Of a stretch of 64,000 nt of DNA, positions 33,629 to 43,812 are shown one piece after another. Source of the stretch: Anoplolepis gracilipes. Its lineage: Eukaryota > Arthropoda > Insecta > Hymenoptera > Formicidae. A program made the position numbers and the translations under genes. The notes under the pieces were generated by a model that had not been told where the DNA came from, ran no database searches, and worked only from the letters and a program-made list of their open reading frames with translations. The DNA is taken from positions 7,645,001 through 7,709,000 of the forward strand of contig NC_132984.1 of assembly GCF_047496725.1 (NCBI RefSeq), in the 5' to 3' direction. Numbering within the stretch: the stretch's first letter is position 1; each line of letters begins with the position of its first letter.

Positions 33629-35486
33629 AATAATTTTTCGATGCAAAACTTCAGCGTTAGTCTCTGAGCACAATAGAGAAAACTAGGAATAAATGTTAAA
33701 TATTATAATTAAGAATTATTTTATAATAATAATTGGAAAGACTCTGATATACAAATACAAATTCGGGTATAAAGGGCTTTCAAACTTTTATTAATAGCCT
33801 TTCATATTTCGAATTTGTATTTGTATAACAAAGTCTTTTCGATTTTATTATTTTAAAATAATTTCTATTGCTCTAATATTCATTATTTCATTATTTATTA
33901 TTTATTTATTTCTAACATTTTTGCACGCCGCTTGTACATACTGATAACTGAAAAAGTCAGACGCCATTAAACGAAGCGCGCACTATGTGTGTGACTCTTC
34001 AGATTGTCAATGCAGAGCGTTCCGCCTCCCGCTTCGCCGGCGCGCCTAGTATCGAGTAACAGTGGGAGGCTTCTTCGTGCCCGCTTCGCCGGCGCGCTCT
34101 TGCCGGGCGTCGATTGGCTGATCTCTTATAATTAATATCTTATTAACTATTGCGAAAATTTCAAAATAGCACATAACTTTTCTACTCAGTTTAACCTACT
34201 CTACCTGCACGTAACGGGTAATTCGCGAATTATGGGACACCCTGTATATATATAATATAAATATAATAAATATATAATATATATATTTATCATATTATTA
34301 TTATATATATTATTATACATATTATATTATATATAATATATATAATTCAATTTATTATAGGTATCTATCTACTGGAGATGAAATCTTTTCCATTGCTTTG
34401 CAACATCGTGTAGGCGAATCAACTGTTCGTAAAATAATTGAAGAGACTTGCACGGTGATAACAGATGTATTATTACCTATATTATCTAAAATCGCCAACC
34501 GAAGAAGATTGGAAAAAAATTTTTCAAGGTTTTTATGAACTTTGGAATCTGCCTAATTGTGTTGGAGCGATCGATGGCAAGCACGTGTTGATTCGAGCAT
34601 CACTTAACTCGAGTTCACTTTGCTTTAATTATAAAAAAACATTCAGTCTTGTTTTATTGGCAACATGCGAGTATGAGTACAAATTTACATTAGTAGATAT
34701 TGGTTTATATGGTAGTGAAAGTGACGGTGGCATTTTCATGAGATCGGAAATAAGAAAAGGAATGTTCAACAATACTTTAAATTTACCAGAAAGGTTTTCT
34801 ACTCTTCCTGGTTCAAATATTCAAATGCCTTATTTTTTTGTGGGGGATGATGCATTTCCACTGAGCTGTCGGATGATGAAACCTTATCCTGGTTGAGGAC
34901 TCACTTTGAACAGAAGGCTTTTCAATTATAGACTTTCTCGTGCTAGACGGGTTATAGAAAACTCTTTTGGGATTTTAGTTTCTCGTTGGAGAATTTTTAC
35001 TAAACCAATTGTTATAAATCTTGACAGAGTTCAAAATATTATTACAGAGTGTGTATGTCTCCATAATTATATTATAATTACAAAGTCACACAAAGATATT
35101 TATAGACGGAAATATGTAGCATCTTTGTATGCTGATGCAGAAGAAAAAGGTCATCATTATTTGACACCTTTAACACCTACTACTGCTCATCGGGCAACTA
35201 ATGCAGCAACTCAGCAACGTGATAAGTTGTGTGAATGGATGGTTAGTCCCGAAGGTGAAGTGGCAGTATGAATATGTCTACAGAGGACATGGGGATTATC
35301 AATTATTAAATTAATTTCCATGCCTTTATTTTCTCATTAACAATACTTAAAAAACGTGTATTTAAAGATAAATTAAACATTTAAGAATTTAAGAATTGAA
35401 CATTGAACATTTAATATTTTAATATGAATAATATTTTTTTAATAATTTAATTATTCAATTTTATTTTATTTTATTATTTTTTTCAT

Positions 35487-36136
35487 TTATATGTTCCATA
35501 TGTTAGAACATTCATCAACTTTTCTCGAAGTTCTGATTTTTTTTGGCTTGTCACAGCTCTTCAACTCTGCCATGATCATATTTAATATTGCTTGATCTCT
35601 ATCGTTAACTTCTCTGTTAAGCAATCGACTTGTCATAACAGAAAAAGTTTGAGAAACAGTACGGAAAGATTCTTCGATCAAATCTGGAGATTTTTGTCGC
35701 TTTGGTCTTCCACGATTTAATGATGGAAATCTTGATTCTGATTGCGTCTGTGGAAATGGTATTGATGTAGACCTCGTCAAAAAAAAATCAAAAGTTAAAA
35801 TACAAAACTATGTGTATTTATTTTCTATTATTTCAATTAATTACAATAAGTTACACTAAATCACAATAAATAATACTTACCAGATTGGTTCATAATCTTT
35901 GCTATTTCTATCCATGAATTTGCTACCATTTCACAGTCTTTATGGTCATGATTTTTCTTATCCCATATATGTGGATAAGATCGAATTAATTCAATTATAT
36001 AATTATATAATTCGTCTTCTTTAAGATTTTCGTCTAAGATTTCGTCTTTAAGATCTTCGATTTCATTAATATTATCATCAATATTATTTTCACAAATTAT
36101 TGAGAAATCATCCGAATATTTGTGATCGAAATCCAT
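35487..36136 (-). pseudogene. MADF-type DNA-binding protein of the Harbinger element
   Basis: Exon 1 (36136-35881) begins MDFDHKYSDDF, is acidic, and ends with the first half of a MADF domain (LIRSYPHIWDKKNHDHKD, NSWIEIAKIMNQSG) at a GTAAGT donor. Exon 2 (about 35779-35487) has RFPSLNRGRPKRQKSP and a BESS-like tail (RDQAILNMIMAELKS). The expected second half of MADF (the KWKNLRD-like block) is missing. The phase of the only nearby acceptor does not fit exon 1, so an exon has probably been lost. Harbinger elements normally carry such a protein to help their transposase bind DNA. Confidence 0.7.
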
Positions 36137-36511
36137 GATTGATAACTGACAAAGGCTGAGTTCTGAAATTCACTGCTAGTATTGTACTGATGTGAATTTC
36201 GGAACGAAATAATATTTTAATATTTTATCGATTAAATTTCATCATTTGTTCTTTATTCCTTCATTGTGTGTTAAACCATTGATTTTCAAAAGTTGAAACG
36301 CAACTGTTCCTAAATCTTTATTCCTAATCGCTAATATCTGTTCTTTGTTCCTTATTATTTTGATTGTGCGGGGGCCTTAAAGAAGGATCATGTAGGTGGT
36401 GGGGGGTGCGAAGGATGTGACGTCATACACTAGACCGAAATCGACTATCTATCGATAGTCGCTTTACATCAAAATGATGACGTATATCTCACTCGAAAAG
36501 ATTAAAAAAAA

Positions 36512-36880
36512 ATGATTAGTTGCTGTTTCTGTGGAACAACAAAAAAAAAGGATGTTCGTAACATTTCATACGTAAGTATTGAAAATTAACCTATAATTTT
36601 CAATATTCTAACAAACTTACAATTCTTATTTTTTAAGTAAAGTACACATAACGTAATATATAAAATTTTGATTTAATATATAACTTGTAAGTATGTAATT
36701 ATAATTATAAATAGTTACTGAAATTAAAGTAGAATTAATACATCGCATATATATTTTAGCTTTTTGATTCATCTATTACAAAGAGAAAAATGGATAGCTT
36801 TTATGAATCAACCAAATTGGCAGTCGTCAAGAAATAGTGTATTGTGTTCAAAGTATTTTACAAAAAAATTTATATTATAA
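36512..36880 (+). pseudogene. THAP-domain fragment in two exons
   Basis: Exon 1 (36512-36571) encodes MISCCFCGTTKKK with the CxxC start of a THAP zinc finger. Exon 2 (from 36760, after ATATTTTAG) encodes REKWIAFMNQPNWQSSRNSV and LCSKYF, matching the THAP W, the second W, and the C-x2-H site with His changed to Tyr. The frames agree only if one base in the A9 run of exon 1 is an indel; that frame gives the usual T-F-H before the splice. The PLE insertion begins just after. It could be the start of a P-element-type transposase or a host gene. Confidence 0.6.
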
Positions 36881-37142
36881 TTACATAAATTATAAACTAA
36901 AGTATAAAATGTAAACGGCGATAGAGAGCAAAAATGTGTCCTGACTAAGGAAAATACACTCAATCTGTGATAAAATAAATAACAAAGTTTGAGTATAATG
37001 GATTATTTATCAACTAATCTTACATAAATCGTAACATGTTCAAGTAATAAATCACTTACAAAAAATTTTTATTGAAAAATCGCAACCCGCAAATTTACAA
37101 AATCGGAGATATTATAAAAGAATAGAATTAATTACTTAAAAT

Positions 37143-37181
37143 GCGTACATTTCGAGCTCAATTTTGAGTCTTCTTCAGCGC
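37143..37181 (-). ncRNA. Hammerhead-like motif, PLE minus copy
   Basis: Minus strand: GCG CTGAAGA, stem-loop around CTCAAAATTGAG, then GAAAT GTA CGC. Identical to the 39740 motif except that the C after GAAA is T, breaking the short stem III pairing. Confidence 0.7.
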
Positions 37182-37605
37182 TATGATTACATACAATAAT
37201 AAGAATTTTTATGGAACGGGAAATATAAACAATAAATTAAATATAAAGATGTAGTTAAGCTATCAACTTAATTATTCTGGATCGTCTCTGAAGGGTGTTT
37301 TTATAATGATTTTGGCAATCACCATGAGTCAACTTTACATAAAATATCACTAACCTGGTAATATTGCATAAGAATAAGCAGTTACCGTTGAAATCTGTGA
37401 AAATATTGAAGTTTTTCATGTAAAACGAAATAAAACACTCTGTATTATCACTATTCGATATATGTTGGGAAGTCACTCACTCTCATACGATATTCTGTGA
37501 CGGTTGATAATAATTAGTTGACTCAAATCTGTGTACTGCGGAAGACGTTCGTATAATGTTAAAAAACGGTGCGAGTTTCGTGTTTATATAATGTTATTCC
37601 CACCA

Positions 37606-38090
37606 CTATATTTTTGGAAGAGTGTTGACAATATCTTGACAGACACTCGGTAGATTTTCTGTGTCCGTTTGTAAATTCAGCCCATTCCTTTGTCTTTTTA
37701 TAAATAGCATCTCAGAGATAAGCCTCTTAGTATAAAATGAAGCCTCATCTAGTACCCTAACGTTTTCCCAGTCAAAATTATGTTCAAAATCTCTTCTGTG
37801 ATTAGTGATTATCGAGTTCGTATTCGTATTAAGATGTATATGTCTTTTATGTTCATTAATTCTGGTTTTTAACTTTTTGGATGTTTGGCCAACATATGAG
37901 GCATCACAATGGCTACAGTTAATTTTATATATGACATTGGTTTTTAAATCTGTTGGTATGATGTCTTTGTGAGCTCTAATTAATTTATTCATTTTATTAA
38001 GACTGAACTGTGCGAGTTTCAAACTAGAATTTTTTGTTAAACAATTGAATTTCTCCGATAAACCTTTTATATAAGGGAGCGTGAAATATA
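37606..38090 (-). pseudogene. PLE GIY-YIG nuclease domain, minus copy
   Basis: A 138-codon frame (38022-37606) repeats the C-terminal part of the plus-strand PLE protein with K for R in YVGQTSKKL. It continues upstream to 38090 with a reading frame break, then switches to a different PLE region. There is no RT domain, so this is an internally deleted, inverted partial copy. Confidence 0.85.
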
Positions 38091-38294
38091 ACGTTATTAA
38101 ATGTAAAATACGTGTAGTTTAAAATCATCTTAATACCATTCAAAAACTGAAAAAGGATTTATACGTGGCAGTGGAAATGTGTCCTTTGTTTTCCATTTGA
38201 CTAATAGGTCCCTAAGATCTGAAATTAATCTCTTTATCGGATCTTTTTTGACTCTTATGTATGTCTTATATACAGACAAACATTTGGGACTCCC

Positions 38295-39317
38295 ATGAGC
38301 TCACCATTATCTCCTATCATAGCGGACATAGTTTTACAGGACTTAGAGAGTAAAACATTGAACACATTACAATTTATTCCTCCATTTTACTTCAGATTTG
38401 TAGATGACATAATTATAGCTGTTCCTTCCGACACTATTGACGAAACACTTAATACGTTCAATTCACAACATGATAGATTACAGTTCACTATTGAGGTAGA
38501 GAAAGATCATAAAATTGATTTCCTTGACATCATATTCATGACAGAAAATAATATTTTAACATTCGACTGGTATCACAAACTCACGTTTTCAGGGAGGTAC
38601 CTAAATTACTTCTCGCACCACCCAAAGAGGGGCACAATCATCGGATTAGTTGACAAAGTAATTTTCTTCTCAAATCCCAGATATCACAGAAAAAATTTAG
38701 ACAAGATCATCAGAATTCTTTTAGATAATAATTACCCCTTAAAACTGATATTTGATGTCATTGGGCTACGGTTAAAAACTATTATTAACAAAAAAATTCT
38801 CACAAGTGACATCCCAAGTGAAGCGAAACCAGTTTATTTCACGCTCCCTTATATAAAAGGTTTATCGGAGAAATTCAATTGTTTAACAAAAAATTCTAGT
38901 TTGAAACTCGCACAATTCAGTCTTAATAAAATGAATAAATTAATTAGAGCTCACAAAGACATCATACCAACAGATTTAAAAACCAATGTCATATATAAAA
39001 TTAACTGTAGCCATTGTGATGCCTCATATGTTGGCCAAACATCCAGGAAGTTAAAAACCAGAATTAATGAACATAAAAGACATATACATCTTAATACGAA
39101 TACGAACTCGATAATCACTAATCACAGAAGAGATTTTGAACATAATTTTGACTGGGAAAACGTTAGGGTACTAGATGAGGCTTCATTTTATACTAAGAGG
39201 CTTATCTCTGAGATGCTATTTATAAAAAGACAAAGGAATGGGCTGAATTTACAAACGGACACAGAAAATCTACCGAGTGTCTGTCAAGATATTGTCAACA
39301 CTCTTCCAAAAATATAG
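38295..39317 (+). CDS. Penelope-like element RT (partial) plus GIY-YIG nuclease
   Basis: A 340-codon open frame. Homology begins upstream of the Met at QTFGTPM (38276), so the Met is internal and the protein is 5'-truncated. RT palm motifs: SSPLSPIIAD (residues 2-11; G is usual in place of the second S) and FRFVDDII with the catalytic Asp pair at 37-38. A thumb region follows (about 110-200). The C-terminal GIY-YIG nuclease starts at VIYKI (231), with a Cys pair (CSHC), YVGQTSRKLKTRINEH (R255 region), E305 and N314. This domain order is unique to PLEs. RT copies the element RNA and the nuclease nicks the target. No frameshift or stop inside. Confidence 0.9.
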   Translation: MSSPLSPIIADIVLQDLESKTLNTLQFIPPFYFRFVDDIIIAVPSDTIDETLNTFNSQHDRLQFTIEVEKDHKIDFLDIIFMTENNILTFDWYHKLTFSGRYLNYFSHHPKRGTIIGLVDKVIFFSNPRYHRKNLDKIIRILLDNNYPLKLIFDVIGLRLKTIINKKILTSDIPSEAKPVYFTLPYIKGLSEKFNCLTKNSSLKLAQFSLNKMNKLIRAHKDIIPTDLKTNVIYKINCSHCDASYVGQTSRKLKTRINEHKRHIHLNTNTNSIITNHRRDFEHNFDWENVRVLDEASFYTKRLISEMLFIKRQRNGLNLQTDTENLPSVCQDIVNTLPKI

Positions 39318-39739
39318 TGGTGGGAATAACATTATATACACGAAACTCGCACCGTTTTTTAACATTATACGAACGTCTTCCGCAGTACACAGATTTGAGT
39401 CAACTAATTATTATCAACCGTCACAGAATATCGTATGAGAGTGAGTGACTTCCCAACATATATCGAATAGTGATAATACAGAGTGTTTTATTTCGTTTTA
39501 CATGAAAAACTTCAATATTTTCACAGATTTCAACGATAACTGCTTATTCTTATGCAATATTACCAGGTTAGTGATATTTTATGTAAAGTTGACTCATGGT
39601 GATTGCCAAAATCATTATAAAAACACCCTTCAGAGACGATCCAGAATAATTAAGTTGATAGCTTAACTACATCTTTATATTTAATTTATTGTTTATATTT
39701 CCCGTTCCATAAAAATTCTTATTATTGTATGTAATCATA

Positions 39740-39778
39740 GCGCTGAAGAAGACTCAAAATTGAGCTCGAAACGTACGC
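39740..39778 (+). ncRNA. Hammerhead-like ribozyme, PLE terminus
   Basis: GCG (stem I) - CTGAAGA (39743-39749) - stem II CTCA-aaat-TGAG - GAAAC (39768-39772) - GTA - CGC (stem I). All core nucleotides fit: CUGANGA, GAAA and a GUH cleavage triplet. Stem III is only AC/GU, which cannot form a loop within one molecule. Small PLE hammerhead variants of this kind are described as cleaving as dimers through the self-complementary ACGU. Cleavage would be expected after GUA. Confidence 0.8.
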
Positions 39779-40068
39779 ATTTTAAGTAATAATTCTATTC
39801 TTTTATAATATCTCCGATTTTGTAAATTTGCGGGTTGCGATTTTTCAAAAAAATTTTTTGTAAGTAATTTATTACTTGAACATGTTACGATTTATGTAAG
39901 ATTAGTTGATAAATAATCCATTATACTCAAACTTTGTTATTTATTTTATCATAGATTGAGTGTATTTACCTTAGTCAGGACACATTTTTGCTCTCTATCG
40001 CCGTTTACATTTTATATTTTAGTTCATATTTAAGAGAGCACTGAATTTATTTATTTACATAAATTATA

Positions 40069-40423
40069 TTTTACCTATACATATACATTATTAATATATA
40101 TTTTTCTTTTATAATATTTTGTAATCTACTACGTCGCTATAATGTTTATGATGCATATCTTATCAAAAATAAATAAATAACGTCAATTATAAATAATCAA
40201 TTTCAATACTTTCAATTATATGTCATTAATGTATATACACACATAAAATTTATATAATTATTCATTAATAAATTTATAAATATTGCTTTATATATAAATT
40301 TAACAATATTTATAACCACAGAACACGCATATTTCATAAAATTCTTGATTTTTTTTAATTATATATATTTTTAAGCCTTCAAGATTGCTGCGATTGTGCT
40401 CGGTGACGTTCTAATGACGTAAT
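40069..40423. other. AT-rich flank of the PLE
   Basis: Empty AT-rich sequence following the 14-bp duplication; no coding continuation of the THAP fragment was found. Confidence 0.5.
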
Positions 40424-40544
40424 GGGAGCGTTCGGGGAGACGTTATTAGCACTAACAGCATCGTTCTATCTTTGTTCAACTTTTATTGAGTAACAAAGAC
40501 AGAACAACAGTGTTAGCGCTAATAGTATCTCCCCGAACGCGCCC
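40424..40544. repeat. GC-rich hairpin miniature repeat
   Basis: Arms 40424-40475 and 40492-40544 pair over about 50 bp (gggagcgttcggggagac with its imperfect complement, and aacaaagacagaac) around a 16-bp loop. A one-arm relative sits at 50962-50992. Confidence 0.75.
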
Positions 40545-40681
40545 AATATGTGAAGTATCTATTACGTCATATACTAGGCCTAGTTTAACTATCGATATTC
40601 ACCAGATATCGTTATATATCGCAGCATGATCCTTCCTTTTATTCTTTATTCAATGGAACATACTCTAAACATAGCGCTGTT

Positions 40682-41939
40682 ATGGCGGCCATTTTGAAAA
40701 TTTTTAAAAACCCGACGACAAGCTGCCAATTACTTGAAAAAACAACCGACGTTTCGAAATCGACAGTGAATCGGATTCTACGGTCTAATGATATCTGCAT
40801 CCGTTTCATTACACGCCAGTGCAGAATCTCTATTCGGGGGATGCAGAATTGCGTAGGCAGTTCTGTCAAGAATTTCTGGGCTTATCCTATTAAAATGACA
40901 ATTTTTTAACAAATATTTTGTGGACAGACGAATGTTTGTTTACCAGAGAAGAGAATTTCAACCAGCATAATTACCATTATTACGCTGACAAAAATTCCTT
41001 CGTATCCAGCGTAAGAAACTTTCAACATCGCTGGAAAGTCTATGTCTGGGGAGGAATTGTCGGGGATTAGGTTTTCATTTATCAATTACCGGATGTACTT
41101 GGGGTAAGTTCATTAAATCTATCATTAAATCTGACTTGACGTGATAGCAATCGAATTTAATGAAACTCATTGTGCCGATAGATCATCACGTCAAGTATTA
41201 CGGGGTAAAGGGATAAGATGCTCTTCTCAAGCGTTTGCGAGAAAATCTAACAAAAAATTGAAAATGTAAAGCCCGTATAAAGACACGGCGATACATGGAA
41301 TAGAGTCTAAAATCTAACACACTGCTGCTACACCACGCGGTCTACGATTAAACGCTTTATTCCATATATTCATATAGCGCTCGAAATTTTCTATGGTTCA
41401 TGTCGTGAAGTCTCTTTGCGAGACTTGATCCATCCACACCGACACACAGCATGTAGAATTACGCTTTTTTTTTTATTTCAGGGTAAACAATACACTGTTT
41501 TCCTCGAAGAGGTGCTTCCGGATTTGTTGGACGACATTCCCCTTACGGCCCGATCTCGTTGGTTCCAACAAGACGGAGCACCACCGCATAATACCTGGCG
41601 TGTGAGGAATTATTTCAACGCCCAATTTCCCAGACATTGGTTTGGTGTTGGCGCCCCGTTTCGCTGGCCATGGTAAGATTCATTTGAACTTCAACAAAAA
41701 AAGTGCCTGCATAAATAAATTTCAATATGATTTTTATTGGCAGTTCGCCTGATCTTTCATCCCTGGACTTTTTCCTTTGGGGTTATTTAAAGGAAAAAGT
41801 TTACGCAAAGGAGCCAGAAAATGTAGAGGTTGCTCGCTTACACGCTGCTGTGGCAACGGTGGATGCTTCTCCGCGAAAGAAACGAAGTCATCCGGAGAGC
41901 ACACGCATGTTTGGCAGTAGACGGAGGGCATTTTGAGCC
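40682..41939 (+). pseudogene. Second DD41D-type transposase relic with introns
   Basis: N-terminal: SCQLLEKTTDVSKSTVNRIL (helix-turn-helix). After a frame change the frame reads SGDAELRRQFCQEF, then ILWTDECLFTREENF (first Asp) and HRWKVYVWGGIVGD with a stop. Exon 2 ends VLG at 41103|GTAAGT. Exon 3 (41482-41672) has FQQDGAPPHNTWRVRNYF (second Asp). Exon 4 (41744-41939) has SPDLSSLDFFLWGYLKEKVY (third Asp) and a late frameshift. The intron splitting exons 3 and 4 lies just before the third Asp. Spacing is about 40 residues after splicing. Related to, but clearly distinct from, the palindromic element. Confidence 0.75.
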
Positions 41940-42265
41940 GGAAATATAAAAAAAAATCGGCCTTTCTCAGGACCACAAAACTTAACGTTGGAATAAACCG
42001 ATTTTTTAAAAATAAATTACTTTTAAATTATTTTATTATTTCAAATTTATTGCCTCTCATGTCTCTCATTCTAAAAGAAAAATTCTTCTAAATAACTAGA
42101 AGATAAAAAACATGATTTGAAGAATTGACGATGATTAATGATGAAATACTTACGTACTGATTAATTTCGGATTAAAATAATAGCGCTATTGAAATTGTAA
42201 TACATAAAAATTCATCGAATTGTGACGGAAAAAATATATTTTTTTGTAAATATGTATGTAATATT
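41940..42265. other. AT-rich, nothing recognised
   Basis: No gene or repeat seen. Confidence 0.5.
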
Positions 42266-42500
42266 TCTTTGTTTTTATCACTTATGCTTTCTTTATATTC
42301 ATCTCTTCTTTTGTTAGAGAAAGTATTGACGGAAGTTCACTTTTAATTCGTGCTTGAATGTCTGTAAAAATTTGAGCAAATCAAACCAATGGAAAATATT
42401 CTCTTAAGCACATTATACACGAGGCACTTGTTTTAATTTACATCGAGGAGTTGTACTAAAAAGCATTTAAAACACATTCTTTACTTATTAGATTTATATA
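42266..42500 (-). repeat. Uninterrupted homologue of the tRNA-insertion site
   Basis: In reverse complement this matches 27620-27742 joined to 28444-28568, i.e. the flanks of the 688-bp insertion without it: 'gaatgtgtttTaaatgctttttag', 'aattaaaacaagt', 'gaacttccgtcaatactttc'. It is the ancestral (empty) state of that repeat locus. Confidence 0.75.
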
Positions 42501-42609
42501 TCTTATTGTTAGTATAACTTGGTAAATATTATTTATCAGAAAGTAACTTTTGATTAGTATTGGAAGTGAATATGTAATATTATACAATATTGCATTAGAA
42601 TATGATATA

Positions 42610-43812
42610 CAAGAAGTTTTTGGATAAAGAAAGGAGTTAGGCAGGGATGTGTTCTGAGTCCCACCCTGTTCAACTTGTATATTGCGGATTTAGATTATGA
42701 GTTAGGAAGTAGAGGAATAGGAGGTATAGCAGTAGGAAATGAGAGTTTGGTCATTAGCACACGCAGACGACATTGTTCGGTTGGCAAAAAATAGAGAGGC
42801 ATTAGAGGACATGATGAGTACATTGAAAAGATTTTTGAAGGAAAGAAAAATGAAATTAAGTACAGAAAAGTGAAAGGTATTAATTTTCAATAGTTCCGAG
42901 AAAATTAACAAAGACAAATGGAATTGGAATACAGGTATAATTGAAGAGATAAAAAGTTTTAATATTTAGGATTTACGTTTAATAGGAAGGGAACTACACA
43001 GAACATGTCAAAGAATTGAGTAGGAAAGGGAAAATAGCGGCAGGAAAAGTTTGGAGTTTAGGAGAAAGAATTTGCAAAAATGATTTCAGAAGAAGATGGA
43101 TGCCTATCGGTATTTGGTACAAAGTGTGATAGCGTATGGGGTAAAAATTTGGGGATGGAGAGAGAAAAAAAAATTAGAAAAGGTGATGATGGACTATATT
43201 AGATGGGTGTTTAGGATTGATTTTTGTACGCCGAGATATATTTATAGAGAATTAGGTTTAGAGAAACTTGCCATAGGATGGGGAGCAAGAGCATGGAGAT
43301 ATGAGGAAAGAATTAGGACAAAGGAGGAAGAAAAATTAGTGAAAAAATGCTAAAAAAAGAGTTTTATAGTAGAGAAAAAGAAGGTTTCTTTAATAACTTA
43401 GGTTGGGGATTAAAGGCCAGAAGATATGAGGAATAATGAGATTAATATAGAGAAATTAATAAGAAAAAGAGGAAGGGATATACAAAGGCAAATAGAAGAT
43501 GCTAAAATTAGGGAAGCAAGATATAATAGTAGGTATAAAGAGTTGAATAGAGCTATAGAAGGGCTTAAATATCTGAAAAGTGAAATCATTAATAGGAAGG
43601 AAAATGCAGACAAAATGAGGAGTCTAGTAAAATTTAGATGTGGGAATATGGAAGAATTTAATAAATATTGGAAAGAGGATAAAAGTAAAGTATGTAGATG
43701 GTGTGGAATAGGAAAGGATAATTTGGAGCATTTTGTGAAGGAATGTGTTGAGTTAAAAGAATTGTGTGAGGAGTTAAGCAGCAAACCAAGTCCCCTCTTG
43801 GCAATTTGCTGA
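42610..43812 (+). pseudogene. Jockey-like LINE reverse transcriptase relic
   Basis: Plus-strand frames together hold RT C-terminal blocks: KKGVRQGCVLSPTLFNLYIA, AHADDIVRLAKNREALEDMM (the catalytic YADD is HADD), LGFTFNRKG, DYIRWVFRIDFCTPRYI. The last part, 43426-43812, ends with a CCHC-like CRWCGIGKDNLEHFVKEC. At least five frameshifts and stops separate them. 5'-truncated inside the RT; ends soon after 43812. The clade within the jockey/R1 group was not settled. Possibly the same family as the ORF1 relic at 15.5 kb. Confidence 0.8.

Larger units (their letters stand above)
29903..34244. mobile_element. 4.3-kb palindromic DD41D (rosa-type) composite transposon
   Basis: The element starts cagggtgtcccataattc at 29903 and ends with its complement at 34244, inside a TA duplication (29901-29902 and 34245-34246). 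The whole unit is a near-perfect palindrome centred at about 32073, with arms of roughly 2.1 kb and a non-palindromic centre of about 120 bp. Each arm carries one complete transposase gene reading outward, a GC-rich block, and a (GA/CT)n tract. Arm identity is very high (few coding differences noticed). A normal element would have a second terminus upstream of each ATG; none is seen at the centre. Confidence 0.9.
29602..35271 (+). pseudogene. HARBI1-like transposase, split by a giant intron insertion
   Basis: Exon 1 (29602-29876) encodes RWWVRPVNLYRDVFGHF and RYTRMSLEVFNKLL and ends LITLR at AAG|GTATAA. Exon 2 starts at 34361 after TTTATTATAG with YLSTGDEIFSIAL, exactly as in HARBI1 proteins, so the 4.5-kb gap is an intron enlarged by a nested element. 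Exon 2 is then frameshifted near 34485 and resumes as SPTEEDWKKIFQGF. The DDE triad is visible as AIDGKH, VGDDAF and RVIENSFG. A TGA at 34894 (PYPG*) interrupts before LTLNRRLFNYRLSRARRV. Ends at 35271. Catalytic residues are intact but the frame is not. Confidence 0.9.
29375..36376 (+). mobile_element. PIF/Harbinger transposon, with a nested palindromic element
   Basis: The ends form ~57-bp terminal inverted repeats beginning aggcccccgcacaatca at 29375, with the complement ending at 36376. The two arms differ by a handful of bases. They are flanked by the 3-bp duplication TAA (29372-29374 and 36377-36379), the usual PIF/Harbinger target. The element carries the two expected genes: a HARBI1-like transposase (plus) and a MADF-type DNA-binding protein (minus), arranged convergently. 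Without the 4.34-kb nested insertion it would be about 2.66 kb. The transposase is broken, so this copy is not autonomous. Confidence 0.92.
36895..40054. mobile_element. Penelope-like element, inverted double insertion
   Basis: One 3.16-kb insertion flanked by a perfect 14-bp duplication, ttacataaattata (36881-36894 and 40055-40068). It holds a plus-strand copy (about 38260-40054) and a minus-strand partial copy (36895-38090) of the same family. The shared ~1.2 kb (38835-40050 versus 38090-36895 reversed) is almost identical and covers the nuclease domain and the 3' terminus with a hammerhead-like motif. Between them at 38095-38260 is a minus-strand N-terminal-like piece (RLISDLRDLLVKWKTKD). 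PLE insertions often consist of such partial inverted copies. Confidence 0.9.
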
